DNA from: JAAFIP01 sp043747295
GTDB taxonomy: Bacteria; Pseudomonadota; Gammaproteobacteria; Burkholderiales; Burkholderiaceae_C
Direction: 5' to 3'
DNA length: 48,695 nt
Assembly: GCA_043747295.1 (NCBI GenBank)
Contig: JAYTPK010000071.1
Location: 1 to 48,695, forward strand
The position numbers and the translations under genes are program-made. The notes beneath the pieces are model-generated. The model was not told where the DNA came from and searched no databases. It worked only from the letters and a program-made list of their open reading frames with translations. The number at the start of each line of letters is the position of its first letter. The stretch's first letter is position 1. This document shows positions 7,871-16,590 of the stretch, piece after piece.

Positions 7871-9919
7871 ATGTTTACAAAAATCCTCATAGCCAACCGT
7901 GGCGAAATCGCTTGTCGCGTGATTCAAACCGCCCGCAAGATGGGCATTAAAACCGTGGCGGTGTATTCCGATGCTGACAAGGATGCGCGGCATGTGCAGT
8001 TAGCGGATGAAGCTGTGCATATCGGCACTGCGCCGTCGCGTGAGTCGTATTTGATGGCCGACAAAATTATTGCAGCTTGCAAGCAGACGGGCGCGCAGGC
8101 GGTGCATCCGGGGTATGGCTTTTTGTCGGAGAACGCGGGCTTTGCCAAGCGGGTGGAGGAAGAGGGCATTATTTTTATTGGGCCTAAGCACTACTCGATT
8201 GCGGCGATGGGCGACAAGATTGAGTCTAAGAAGCTGGCGGGCGCTGCGGGGGTTAACTGCATTCCGGGCGTGAATGATGCGATTGAAACGGCTGAGCGAG
8301 CGGTGGAGATTGCCAAGGTGATTGGCTATCCGGTGATGATCAAGGCATCGGCGGGTGGTGGCGGCAAAGGCCTGCGCGTGGCGCATGACGATAAGGAAGC
8401 GTTTGAGGGCTTTACCAGCTGCCGTAACGAAGCACGCAACAGCTTTGGTGATGACCGCGTGTTTATTGAAAAATTTGTCCAAGAACCGCGCCATATTGAA
8501 ATTCAACTGATAGGCGACAGCCAAGGCAATGTGATTTATTTGAACGAGCGTGAGTGCTCGATACAGCGCCGCCACCAAAAGGTGATTGAAGAAGCGCCAT
8601 CGTCATTCATCAGCGACGCTACACGCAAGGCTATGGGTGAGCAGGCCGTGGCGCTGGCTAAGGCGGTGAAGTACCAAAGCGCGGGCACCGTGGAGTTTGT
8701 GGTGGGCAAAGACCAGAGTTTTTACTTTCTGGAGATGAACACCCGCTTGCAGGTAGAACACCCGGTAACGGAATGCATTACTGGGCTGGACCTGGTGGAG
8801 CTGATGATTCGCGTGGCTGCGGGTGAGCCTTTGCCTTTGGCGCAGAAAGATGTGCAACGCAACGGCTGGGCAATCGAGTGCCGCATCAACGCCGAAGACC
8901 CGTTTCGTAACTTTTTGCCTTCCACGGGGCGTTTGGTGCGATTCCAGCCCCCAGTGCAGACGATGTTTCAAGCGAATACACAAGACCTGTATGGCGTGCG
9001 CGTAGACACTGGCGTGCAAGACGGTGGCGAGATCCCGATGTACTACGACTCAATGATCGCCAAGCTCATCGTGCATGGCAAAGACCGCAATGAGGCAATT
9101 GCCAAAATGCGTGCAGCGCTGAATGCTTTTGTGATTCGAGGCATCAGCAGCAATATTCCGTTTCAGGCCGCTTTGCTGGCACACCCTAAGTTTGTCAAAG
9201 GCGATTTCAATACCGGATTCATCGCCGAGAATTACGGCAAAGGCTTCGCTGCCGAAGATGTTCCGCATGATGACCCCAATGTACTGAAAGCCATTGCCGC
9301 CTTCGTGCGCCGCAAAGCGCACGAGCGCGCAGCGGGCATGAGCGGGCAGCTGCCAGGCTACCAGCGGGTGATTGAAAAAGACTATGTGGTAGTTACGCTG
9401 GCTGCAGATGGCAAGCACACCTACACGCCTGCCCATGTAGAAGAATTCACCGGGAAAATTGGTTTCGCATCCATAAAAATAGGTGCAAGCAGCTACGAGA
9501 TATACAGTGAATCACGCCTGAACGACATTGCCATCCACGGCACCATTAACGGCAGTGCGTTTACCGCCCAGGTAGAGCGCGGCACCCGCAAAGACCCGCT
9601 GGCCCTGCGTGTACAGCACAATGGCACGCAGATCGACGCGCTGGTGCTTAGCCCACGCACCGCAGCGCTGCACCAACTCATGCCGCACAAAATGCCGCCC
9701 GACATGAGCCGCTTTGTACTGTCGCCAATGCCCGGCTTGCTGGTAGACGTAGCCGTACAAGTAGGCCAAAAAGTGCAAGCAGGTGAACGCGTGGCCGTGA
9801 TCGAGGCTATGAAAATGGAAAATGTTCTATTTGCCGTAGCTGACGGTGTGGTGGGCAAAGTGTTGGCCGCCAAAGGTGAGTCGTTGAGCGTCGACCAGCC
9901 GATTGTGGAGTTTGCGTAA
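7871..9919 (+). CDS. pccA: propionyl-/acyl-CoA carboxylase, biotin carboxylase and biotin carrier (alpha) subunit
   Basis: The 682-residue protein carboxylates its own biotin with ATP and bicarbonate and passes CO2 to PccB. Biotin carboxylase (residues 1-450) shows ILIANRGEIACRV, the ATP-grasp glycine loop KASAGGGGKGLRVA, RRHQKVIEEAPS and EMNTRLQVEHPVTE. A PccA-type middle region follows. The C-terminal biotinyl domain has VIEAMKMENVL with the lysine that carries biotin. It starts 13 bp after hipA, so its expression may now depend on readthrough from the toxin-antitoxin promoter. Confidence 0.96.
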   Translation: MFTKILIANRGEIACRVIQTARKMGIKTVAVYSDADKDARHVQLADEAVHIGTAPSRESYLMADKIIAACKQTGAQAVHPGYGFLSENAGFAKRVEEEGIIFIGPKHYSIAAMGDKIESKKLAGAAGVNCIPGVNDAIETAERAVEIAKVIGYPVMIKASAGGGGKGLRVAHDDKEAFEGFTSCRNEARNSFGDDRVFIEKFVQEPRHIEIQLIGDSQGNVIYLNERECSIQRRHQKVIEEAPSSFISDATRKAMGEQAVALAKAVKYQSAGTVEFVVGKDQSFYFLEMNTRLQVEHPVTECITGLDLVELMIRVAAGEPLPLAQKDVQRNGWAIECRINAEDPFRNFLPSTGRLVRFQPPVQTMFQANTQDLYGVRVDTGVQDGGEIPMYYDSMIAKLIVHGKDRNEAIAKMRAALNAFVIRGISSNIPFQAALLAHPKFVKGDFNTGFIAENYGKGFAAEDVPHDDPNVLKAIAAFVRRKAHERAAGMSGQLPGYQRVIEKDYVVVTLAADGKHTYTPAHVEEFTGKIGFASIKIGASSYEIYSESRLNDIAIHGTINGSAFTAQVERGTRKDPLALRVQHNGTQIDALVLSPRTAALHQLMPHKMPPDMSRFVLSPMPGLLVDVAVQVGQKVQAGERVAVIEAMKMENVLFAVADGVVGKVLAAKGESLSVDQPIVEFA

Positions 9920-9964
9920 GTGGCAAGGCAGGCTTTTTAAACTTTGGATGAAAAGGAGTTAGCT

Positions 9965-10261
9965 ATGAATCAGCCAGATTTCGAAGCCGCATTGCGTGCA
10001 GAGGCGTTTGATCCTGCTCTGCTCATTGAAAAACCAGTTGGCTACAGCATGGATTTGCACCAACACCCCTTTGATGCATTTGCATTGATTACGGCGGGTT
10101 CGTTGTCCATCAGCGTGCATGGCGTAGAGACTGTGTACCAAGTGGGTGATGTGTTCCGCTTAGCTGCCAACACGCCCCATCTGGAGAGCGCATTGCCCTA
10201 CGGCGTGAGCTATCTGGTTGGGCGAAAGCCGCAGCGGTTTAACTGCGCATCGCAGCCATGA
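9965..10261 (+). CDS. small single-domain cupin protein
   Basis: About 98 residues. A cupin core is visible: MDLHQHPFDAFALITAGSLSI with the HxH and Glu-less motif 1, then YQVGDVFRLAANTPHLE as motif 2 with GD and the final His. The start at 9965 is chosen over an in-frame ATG at 9944 because AAGGAG (9953-9958) sits 6 nt ahead of it. The substrate is unknown. The stop overlaps the pncA start (ATGA), so the two are likely cotranslated. Confidence 0.75.
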   Translation: MNQPDFEAALRAEAFDPALLIEKPVGYSMDLHQHPFDAFALITAGSLSISVHGVETVYQVGDVFRLAANTPHLESALPYGVSYLVGRKPQRFNCASQP

Positions 10262-10878
10262 ACCAAGATGCAGTGCTAGTCGTAGTGGATGTGCAAAACG
10301 GCTTCATGCCCGGTGGCGGCCTGCCTGTGCCGCGCGGCGATGAAGTGGTACCAGTGATTAACCGCCTTGGCAAACTGTTTAGCAATGTGGTCATCACGCA
10401 AGACTGGCACCCTGCAGGCCATGCATCGTTTGCATCGAGCCACACTGGCAGCGCACCTTACGACATGATGAACATGCCCTACGGCCTGCAGGTTTTGTGG
10501 CCCGACCATTGCGTGCAAGGTACTCACGATGCAGCTTTGCACGCAGACCTGCACCTGCCACATGCGCAACTTATTATTCGCAAAGGCTTTCATCCACAGG
10601 TCGACAGTTATTCAGCGTTCATGGAGGCTGACCGCACCACTACCACCGGCCTAGCGGCATACCTGCAAGCACGCGGATTGCGCAAAGCCTATGTATGTGG
10701 GCTGGCTACTGATTTTTGTGTGGCCTGGACTGCGCTAGACGCACGCGCAGTGGGCTTTGACGCGGTAGTGATTGAAGATGCCTGTCGCGCAATCGATTTG
10801 AACGGGTCGCTCGCGCAAGCATGGAATAACCTGCAAGCCGCTGGCGTTCAACGCCTGCAATCTAACGACATAACCTAG
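10258..10878 (+). CDS. pncA: nicotinamidase
   Basis: The 206-residue isochorismatase-fold hydrolase should convert nicotinamide to nicotinate for NAD salvage. It shows the nucleophilic-triad Asp in VVVDVQNGFMPGG, the metal-site DWHPAGHASFA, the catalytic Lys in LIIRKGF, and the nucleophile Cys in GLATDFCVAWTA, all in PncA order. GLQVLWPDHCVQGTHDA is also typical of PncA. The next enzyme of the salvage route, nicotinate phosphoribosyltransferase, is encoded at 46407 in this window. Confidence 0.92.
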   Translation: MNQDAVLVVVDVQNGFMPGGGLPVPRGDEVVPVINRLGKLFSNVVITQDWHPAGHASFASSHTGSAPYDMMNMPYGLQVLWPDHCVQGTHDAALHADLHLPHAQLIIRKGFHPQVDSYSAFMEADRTTTTGLAAYLQARGLRKAYVCGLATDFCVAWTALDARAVGFDAVVIEDACRAIDLNGSLAQAWNNLQAAGVQRLQSNDIT

Positions 10879-10882
10879 AAAA

Positions 10883-11350
10883 ATGATGACACGCCCTTTT
10901 AAAGTTCTCGGTATCCAACAAATCGCCATCGGTGCGCCTGACAAAACTCGTTTGAAAACCTTGTGGGTTGATATGCTGGGTTTAGAAGTGACTGGCAATT
11001 TTAAAAGTGAACGTGAAAATGTAGACGAAGACATTTGCGCGATTGGTAGCGGGCCGTTTAAGGTTGAGGTGGATTTAATGCAACCCATCGATCCCGAAAA
11101 AAAGCCTGCTGTGCACACCACCCCGCTAAACCATGTGGGCCTATGGATTGACGACTTACCCAAAGCGGTGGACTGGCTCACCGCCCAAGGTGTGCGCTTT
11201 GCACCTGGTGGCATTCGCAAAGGCGCAGCGGGGTATGACATTACTTTTTTGCACCCCAAAAGCAATGATGAGTTTCCGATTGCAGGCGAGGGCGTGTTGA
11301 TTGAACTGGTGCAGGCACCGCCCGAGGTGATTAACGCTCTGTCTAGTTAG
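10883..11350 (+). CDS. VOC-superfamily protein, candidate methylmalonyl-CoA epimerase
   Basis: The 155 residues form two glyoxalase/VOC half-domains: IQQIAIGAPDKTRLKTLWVDMLGLEV and LNHVGLWIDDLPKAVDWL, ending with VLIELVQAP. Likely metal ligands are the second-half His (NHVGL) and the last Glu (LIELV). The usual first His is Gln here (IQQIAIG). Methylmalonyl-CoA epimerase is the one step of the propionyl-CoA to succinyl-CoA route not otherwise accounted for in the cluster, so the role is plausible by position. It could equally be another VOC enzyme. Only 4 nt separate it from pncA. Confidence 0.6.
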   Translation: MMTRPFKVLGIQQIAIGAPDKTRLKTLWVDMLGLEVTGNFKSERENVDEDICAIGSGPFKVEVDLMQPIDPEKKPAVHTTPLNHVGLWIDDLPKAVDWLTAQGVRFAPGGIRKGAAGYDITFLHPKSNDEFPIAGEGVLIELVQAPPEVINALSS

Positions 11351-11352
11351 TG

Positions 11353-12387
11353 CTACCAGTCTGTCACTTTTACCAACTTCCCGCCAGCAGAAAGACGCTG
11401 GATACTCGACGCGCTCTCGGCAAAGATAAAGTCCTCTGGCTCCCAGCCAATGCCATCGCCGTCAAACTCACGTTCGTACAACGGGTATTTAGTGGCCTTG
11501 CTGCCCAGCTCGCGAAACTCGGGCAGGTACCAGCACTTTTCTGCTTTCTGCGTTAACCAATCCGTAAAGTCGCCCTCAAAAGCATCCACTTGCGTAAATG
11601 CCCACCACGTGGTTTGCCTGCGATAAAACTTGGGATGCAAAAATTTGCGGTCGCCTTCGTCACGGATAGCCGAACCTACTGCGCGAAACTCTAGCGTGGG
11701 GTCAAACTTGTTAAAGCGGTCGCTGTACAGCCGCGCAATGCCTTCGCGGCTTTTGCGCCCCGCTTGCCATGAGGCGATAGACTCGTCGATTTCGTAGGGC
11801 AGCATAGAGTCGTACAGCGCAACGACAGCCAAGCCTTGTTCGAGCAGCCACAGGTTTAGATTAATGCCATTAGGCAAAATAATATCACCCACAAATCGGC
11901 CATATTTGTCAATGGCAGCGCCCGGGCCCTCGCTGGGTTTGAGCTCGGACACAAATTTGCAGGGCAACGGGTTGCTGCCAAAGGTTTCTAAAAATGAGGC
12001 TAATCTGACCACAGCGGTTTCAGCCTGTTGCTGCCGATAGTCTTTGATCAGCCCAGTGCCTTTTAGTTTGCCATCGCTACCTTTGGCATCAGGCCGGTAG
12101 TGCAGCTCTGGCGCGTCGATGCGCTGTAGGCGAATGGTGATGGCGCCGTTTTTAATCAAGGGCTTTACTTTGGCCTGGCCAGTGGCGGCATCTTGTTTAG
12201 CGGCTATGCCTGCGCCATCGTAGGCCGATGTGTTTTGAAATTGAGTTTGCCCATCCAGTCGCACCCGCACGCTGCCTGGCGTCACGGTGAGGAGCAGTTT
12301 GGTGGTGTCTGCATCAGATTTACCTTTGGGCCAAAACTGCACTATCTCAATCGTGCCTGATATCTCTAGGCTATTAGTTTTTGCCAT
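11353..12387 (-). CDS. staphylococcal-nuclease-like (SNase/TNase fold) protein
   Basis: The 344-residue protein has an SNase-like core split across a long N-terminal region: ITIRLQRIDAPELHY (the vRl..IDaPE strand-turn with the catalytic Asp region), a helix AETAVVRLASFLE, then DKYGRFVGDIIL and NLWLLEQGLAVVALY. It lacks a signal peptide, unlike typical secreted thermonucleases, and has an extra C-terminal domain of about 130 residues rich in Trp, Tyr and Phe that I do not recognise. It is convergent with the VOC gene, with only 2 bp between the stops. Nuclease activity is unproven; the classical Arg pair is only partly evident. Confidence 0.7.
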   Translation of the reverse strand: MAKTNSLEISGTIEIVQFWPKGKSDADTTKLLLTVTPGSVRVRLDGQTQFQNTSAYDGAGIAAKQDAATGQAKVKPLIKNGAITIRLQRIDAPELHYRPDAKGSDGKLKGTGLIKDYRQQQAETAVVRLASFLETFGSNPLPCKFVSELKPSEGPGAAIDKYGRFVGDIILPNGINLNLWLLEQGLAVVALYDSMLPYEIDESIASWQAGRKSREGIARLYSDRFNKFDPTLEFRAVGSAIRDEGDRKFLHPKFYRRQTTWWAFTQVDAFEGDFTDWLTQKAEKCWYLPEFRELGSKATKYPLYEREFDGDGIGWEPEDFIFAESASSIQRLSAGGKLVKVTDW

Positions 12388-12527
12388 ACCGCCTCCTTCT
12401 GCACAAAGTTAATCTGATACTCATAGACCCTATCTTCGCGGCTAAAGACTAAATTCACATGACAAAGTTAACGCTATCAGCGTCAGGTTGTTACCAATAG
12501 CAGCATAAAGTTTGTCACAATAAGGTT

Positions 12528-13961
12528 ATGTTGACTTTATTTACCAAATTTGGGTTTGTTATTGCAGCTTTGTGTTGGGCATTGTCCCCAGCCATGGCGC
12601 AGGAGCGGCGTGTTGCACTGGTCATTGGGAATGCCGCTTACAAATCAGTGACAACACTACAAAACCCGGTAAATGATTCGCGGGCAGTCGCCAAGTCGTT
12701 GCGAAGCTTAGGCTTTGAAGTGGTTGAGCGTGAAAACGTGGGCCGCGAGGGATTTGCTTTAGCTGTACGTGAATATGGCGACAAATTGCGTGGAGCGTCG
12801 GTTGGTTTGTTCTACTTTGCAGGCCATGGGTTGCAGGTTAAAGGCCGCAATTATTTAGTGCCCGTAGATGCAGACATTGCGCGCGAAGACGAGGTGCAAT
12901 ACCGCAGCTTTGACGTGAACGAAGTGCTAGACAAGATGGACTCAGCGCGCACTGCTGTGAATATAGTAGTGCTAGATGCGTGCCGCAACAACCCCTTTGC
13001 ACGCTCATTCAAGACCAGTCAAACTGGCTTAGCGCAGATGGACGCACCCACGGGCACGTTGATTGCCTTTGCCACTGCGCCCGGCTCGGTAGCGCAAGAC
13101 GGTGATGGCAGCAACGGCTTGTATACCGGTGCGCTGCTAAAACACATTGCCGCCCCCGGCGTGGCTGTGGAGCAAATGTTCAAGCGTGTGCGGGTGGATG
13201 TGGTCAACGCATCTAAAAACCAGCAAGTGCCTTGGGAAAGCTCATCGCTTAATCGAGACTTTACATTTGCCAGCGCAGCCGCCGCCAAGCCTGTAGTGGC
13301 TGCTGTTGCCGCACCTAACCCCGCCGCAGTGGTAGCCACCGAGCTGGCCTTGGACTTAGCCTTCTGGGATGCAGTGAAAGACAGCCGCAGTGCAGCAGAC
13401 TACCGCGCTTATTTAGAGCAGTATCCTAGCGGCCGTTTTGCTGCATTAGCGCGTGTGCGTGCTGCTGTGCAACACAGTGCAGTAGCGCCAACTGAGCCGA
13501 TTGTCATGTCTGCAACTATCGCAGCTGCAGCAGTGCCAGTGCCCGCGCAAGCTGTGAATACTGTTGTGCAATGGAAGCAGGGCGCAGCTACCAAACAGCT
13601 GGTTGTGGCCAAGAGTGGCCCGGTAGAGGCCACAGCCCAGTCGCCCGAAGGCTTATACCTTGTAGCAGCAGCAGGCGGTGTGCTGCACTGGGTGGATACG
13701 GTGCGCGGCAGTGTGATTAAGAGCACGGTGCAGTATGAGCGGGCTAACGGTCAAGCTACTAGCTTGCAGTTTTCAAACGATGGGCGCTGGCTGCTAATGG
13801 GTTTACAGAGCGCTGGGCGCGTTACGCATCAGTTGATTGATGTGGCCACTGCGAATAATGTATGGAGCAAGCCTGCTTCCAGCGCTAAATTTGATCTTGT
13901 CGCAGCCCAAGTTTTATTACAAAACACGCAGGGTGCAACGGAGACGGTGCGCTTGCCATGA
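12528..13961 (+). CDS. secreted caspase-like (peptidase C14, p20) protein
   Basis: The 477-residue protein begins with a signal peptide (MLTLFTKFGFVIAALCWALS, cleavage near AMA-QE). The caspase p20 domain follows: RRVALVIGNAAYKS, NPVNDSRAVAKSLRSLGFEV, the catalytic His in FYFAGHGLQVKGRNYLVP, and the catalytic Cys in VVLDACRNNPF. The rest is an Ala-rich linker, a short helical repeat (AFWDAVKDSRSAADYRAYLE) and a beta-rich tail reminiscent of a propeller blade. Family members act on Lys/Arg-type sites or are regulatory; the substrate is unknown. It overlaps the DUF2145 gene by 4 nt, suggesting a paired function in the periplasm. Confidence 0.88.
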   Translation: MLTLFTKFGFVIAALCWALSPAMAQERRVALVIGNAAYKSVTTLQNPVNDSRAVAKSLRSLGFEVVERENVGREGFALAVREYGDKLRGASVGLFYFAGHGLQVKGRNYLVPVDADIAREDEVQYRSFDVNEVLDKMDSARTAVNIVVLDACRNNPFARSFKTSQTGLAQMDAPTGTLIAFATAPGSVAQDGDGSNGLYTGALLKHIAAPGVAVEQMFKRVRVDVVNASKNQQVPWESSSLNRDFTFASAAAAKPVVAAVAAPNPAAVVATELALDLAFWDAVKDSRSAADYRAYLEQYPSGRFAALARVRAAVQHSAVAPTEPIVMSATIAAAAVPVPAQAVNTVVQWKQGAATKQLVVAKSGPVEATAQSPEGLYLVAAAGGVLHWVDTVRGSVIKSTVQYERANGQATSLQFSNDGRWLLMGLQSAGRVTHQLIDVATANNVWSKPASSAKFDLVAAQVLLQNTQGATETVRLP

Positions 13962-14788
13962 GACACCACACAACATTACCCATCATTCTGCCAATGCTAT
14001 TTCAACGTAATTTCTGGTTGGCCTGTGCTTTAGCGTTAGCCCAAAGCTGGGCTTTTGCAGGCCAAGACTGCGGTGAACGCGCAGCGCCTACTCCCGAGGC
14101 GTTAGCCAAAGGCTTGGCACTAGGCCAGCGGATGCAAAATCAACTCGAAGCCAGCGGCGCATCTACCGCGCTGGTAGCGCGCATTGGCCTGAACCTGAGC
14201 GAGTTTGGCCAGCGCTACACCCACATGGGTGTGGCGGTGCGCGACCATGTGCGCAAACGCTGGCAGGTGCTGCACTTGTTTAACCCCTGCGGCAAGGCCG
14301 AGTCTGAAATTTTGGTGCAACCGTTAGAGAAGTTTTATGAGGTGGATTTGTACGAGTATGAAGGCTTGATCATCACACCCTCGTATGCCAAGCAATCGGC
14401 TTTGCGCACCACATTTATGAGCCCGGCTACTACCCGGCTGCTACACAACCCAGCATATAACTTGATAGCGCATCCGTTTAATACCCGGTTTCAAAACTCT
14501 AACCAGTGGATTTTAGAAATGGCTGGGCTAGCCTTTGATGATCGCCGTGCCATTAACGACAGGGCTAGCGCGCAAAACTGGCTGAAAGCCCAAGGTTTTG
14601 AGCCTGGCGTTATCCGTATAACTAACCTGCGCCGCTCAGGTGCGCGCCTGTTTAGCGCCAACGTGAGCTTTGCTGACCACACGCAAGAAGAATATGAAAA
14701 GCAGCAATACCAAGTCGTCACGGTTGACGCCATCAGCCGGTTTTTAGCTGCGCAAGACAGTGGCTTAACGCAAGTTACGGTAAAGTAA
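13958..14788 (+). CDS. DUF2145-family periplasmic protein
   Basis: The 276-residue protein has an N-terminal hydrophobic export signal ending in AFAGQD. DUF2145 features follow: a conserved start QDCGERAAPTPE, then MGVAVRD, HLFNPCGKAESE, the long PAYNLIAHPFNTRFQNSNQW segment and ICRI-like ITNLRRSG. Function is unknown. The conserved Ser/Asn-Gln-Trp region and Cys residues have suggested a hydrolase-like role, but I cannot support that from sequence. It is translationally coupled to the upstream caspase-like gene. Confidence 0.82.
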   Translation: MRHHTTLPIILPMLFQRNFWLACALALAQSWAFAGQDCGERAAPTPEALAKGLALGQRMQNQLEASGASTALVARIGLNLSEFGQRYTHMGVAVRDHVRKRWQVLHLFNPCGKAESEILVQPLEKFYEVDLYEYEGLIITPSYAKQSALRTTFMSPATTRLLHNPAYNLIAHPFNTRFQNSNQWILEMAGLAFDDRRAINDRASAQNWLKAQGFEPGVIRITNLRRSGARLFSANVSFADHTQEEYEKQQYQVVTVDAISRFLAAQDSGLTQVTVK

Positions 14789-14790
14789 AT

Positions 14791-14811
14791 AGCGCCTTTA
14801 GTTTAGGCGCT
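14791..14811. terminator. hairpin between convergent genes (weak terminator candidate)
   Basis: AGCGCC (14791-14796) pairs with GGCGCT (14806-14811) across a 9-nt loop, between the convergent DUF2145 and mnmH genes. No T-run follows on either strand, so termination is uncertain. Confidence 0.3.
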
Positions 14812-15867
14812 GATGTCGTGCAATATTTTGTTCGCAAAAGCGCTTGAAGTCAGCATATCCGATGCTTGGGCAGCTATCACAAAGCTAGCGTCAAACTGCT
14901 GGTAATTGCGCCGGGTTGATGTAGCATAACCCGGGTCATAGTGCAGCTCTAGCAGCTCGCGCACTACGCCTTCTACCTTGCCAGCATGTACGCGCGCCTT
15001 CCAGTCTTCGATGACGGCTGCACCCCGCAGGTCTTTCAAAACGTCCAACCGTGCGCAAAAAAACGCGGGGTCTTTGACGAAAAAATCGTAGTCTTCCATC
15101 AGCAGTTTTACGCGTTCTTCGATGGGTAGCTCTAGCCGTGCACAGGCACTGGCACGCAGTGCCGTCATCAGCGCGTCGGGTACGCTCACGTTGCCTACTT
15201 TTTTGCTCTCGCTTTCTGCCCATACCACCATTGTGGGGTCGAGCTGGCGCAGTGCGTTCCAGATGCGGGTGTCAAACTGTTTTTGGCTGGGCTGCGGCTG
15301 TCCGGGGATCAAACCCAGCACTGAGCTGCGATGCTCGGCCAGCGCTTCAAGGTCTAATACCTGCGTACCGACAGCAGCCAGTGATGTCAACAGCCGAGTT
15401 TTGCCGCTGCCCGTGGGGCCGCAGATCACGCGGTAATTAAACAGTGTGGCCAGGCGTGCAATGTCAGTCACCATCTCGGCACGAAACGCCTTGTAGCCGC
15501 CGTCAATAATGTGCACATCAAAGCCAATTTGCGACAACACCAGCGACAGCGACCCGCTGCGTTGCCCTCCGCGCCAGCAGTAAATTAATGGCTTCCAGTT
15601 TTTTGGCTTATCGGTGCAGTGCTTTTCAATATGCTGCGCAATGTTGCGCGCCGCCATCACCGCGCCGCGCTTGCGGGCATCGAAGGCGCTGATTTGCACA
15701 TAATTAGTACCTACTTCTTCGCGCTGTTGGTCGCTCAGCGTAGGCCAGTTAACGGCGCCCGGCAAGCGGTCTAGTGCATATTCAGCTTCGCTGCGTGCGT
15801 CGACGATGGTGTGAAAACTGCCCAGCTGGGCTAGCGCATCTGCTGCGCTGATTTTGGTTAAGGGCAT
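14803..15867 (-). CDS. mnmH: tRNA 2-selenouridine / geranyl-2-thiouridine synthase
   Basis: The 354-residue protein matches MnmH (SelU/YbbB), which replaces sulfur by selenium in mnm5s2U at tRNA position 34 using selenophosphate. The N-terminal rhodanese domain contains FHTIVDARSEAEYALDRLPGAVN and the active-site Cys in IYCWRGGQRSGSL. The C-terminal P-loop domain has ICGPTGSGKTRLL and LDLEALAEHRSS. Length is normal. No selD or other selenium gene lies nearby, so use of selenium cannot be judged here. Confidence 0.93.
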   Translation of the reverse strand: MPLTKISAADALAQLGSFHTIVDARSEAEYALDRLPGAVNWPTLSDQQREEVGTNYVQISAFDARKRGAVMAARNIAQHIEKHCTDKPKNWKPLIYCWRGGQRSGSLSLVLSQIGFDVHIIDGGYKAFRAEMVTDIARLATLFNYRVICGPTGSGKTRLLTSLAAVGTQVLDLEALAEHRSSVLGLIPGQPQPSQKQFDTRIWNALRQLDPTMVVWAESESKKVGNVSVPDALMTALRASACARLELPIEERVKLLMEDYDFFVKDPAFFCARLDVLKDLRGAAVIEDWKARVHAGKVEGVVRELLELHYDPGYATSTRRNYQQFDASFVIAAQASDMLTSSAFANKILHDISA

Positions 15868-15909
15868 ACCATAGAGTATCGCTGGTGGTTCACAGTTTAT
15901 TTTGGCAGT

Positions 15910-16590
15910 TTATTTCAACAGTTTTTTGAGCTCAGGCCACACATTGCCCAGCATGATGGGGTGCGCCTCGGCTTTAGGGTGGATGCGGTCAGCTTGAAAG
16001 TATTTGACCGGATCGGCAATGTCGGCCACGTCTTTGAGAAAGAAGGGCACCAAGCCTGTTTTCTTGGCTTTGGCTACAGTGTCAAAAGTATCGGCAAACT
16101 GCTTGCTGTAGTCTGCGCCAAAGTTAGGCGGCAGCTGCATACCCACTAACAGCACTTTGGCCTTGGCTTTTTGGGCAGCTTCGGTCATGGAAGTTAAGTT
16201 ATCCCCCGTCATTTTCATGGGCAGGCCGCGCAGCGCATCGTTGGCACCCAGCTCTATCACCACATGGGAAGGTTTGTGTTGCGCCAGCAGTGCGCCCAAG
16301 CGCGAGCGGCCGCCCGAGGTGGTGTCGCCACTGATGCTGGCGTTGATCACTTTGGCGGTAATTTTCTCTAAAGCCAGTTTTTTCTCTAGCAAGGCTACCC
16401 AGCCTGTGCCGCGAGCTAGGCCATACTCCGCGCTCAACGAGTCGCCCACCACCAAGATGACGGGGCTGGGCACGCGCTTTTCACTTAGCGCCCCAGCGGG
16501 GGCGGCTAACAAAGATAGCCCTAGACCCGCGGCCAGAGTCAAAGTCGCGGTAAAGTGGCGCCTAGATTGATTTGAAAAACTAAAAGCCAT
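15910..16590 (-). CDS. TesA-like SGNH esterase / acyl-CoA thioesterase, exported
   Basis: The protein has 226 residues from the ATG at 16590. It is an SGNH/GDSL hydrolase with the Ser in VVGDSLSAEYGL, Gly in SISGDTTSGGRSRL, Asn in ELGANDALRGLP, and the Asp-x-x-His pair in ADRIHPKAEAHP. The N-terminus has a twin-arginine-like start (SRRHFTATLTLAAGLGLSLL), so export is likely, as for periplasmic E. coli TesA. It is divergent from a YbbA-type ATPase, the same arrangement as tesA-ybbA in E. coli, and the two ATG codons overlap inside one CCATGG. An upstream in-frame ATG at 16602 (MESAMAF) is an alternative start. Confidence 0.88.
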   Translation of the reverse strand: MAFSFSNQSRRHFTATLTLAAGLGLSLLAAPAGALSEKRVPSPVILVVGDSLSAEYGLARGTGWVALLEKKLALEKITAKVINASISGDTTSGGRSRLGALLAQHKPSHVVIELGANDALRGLPMKMTGDNLTSMTEAAQKAKAKVLLVGMQLPPNFGADYSKQFADTFDTVAKAKKTGLVPFFLKDVADIADPVKYFQADRIHPKAEAHPIMLGNVWPELKKLLK

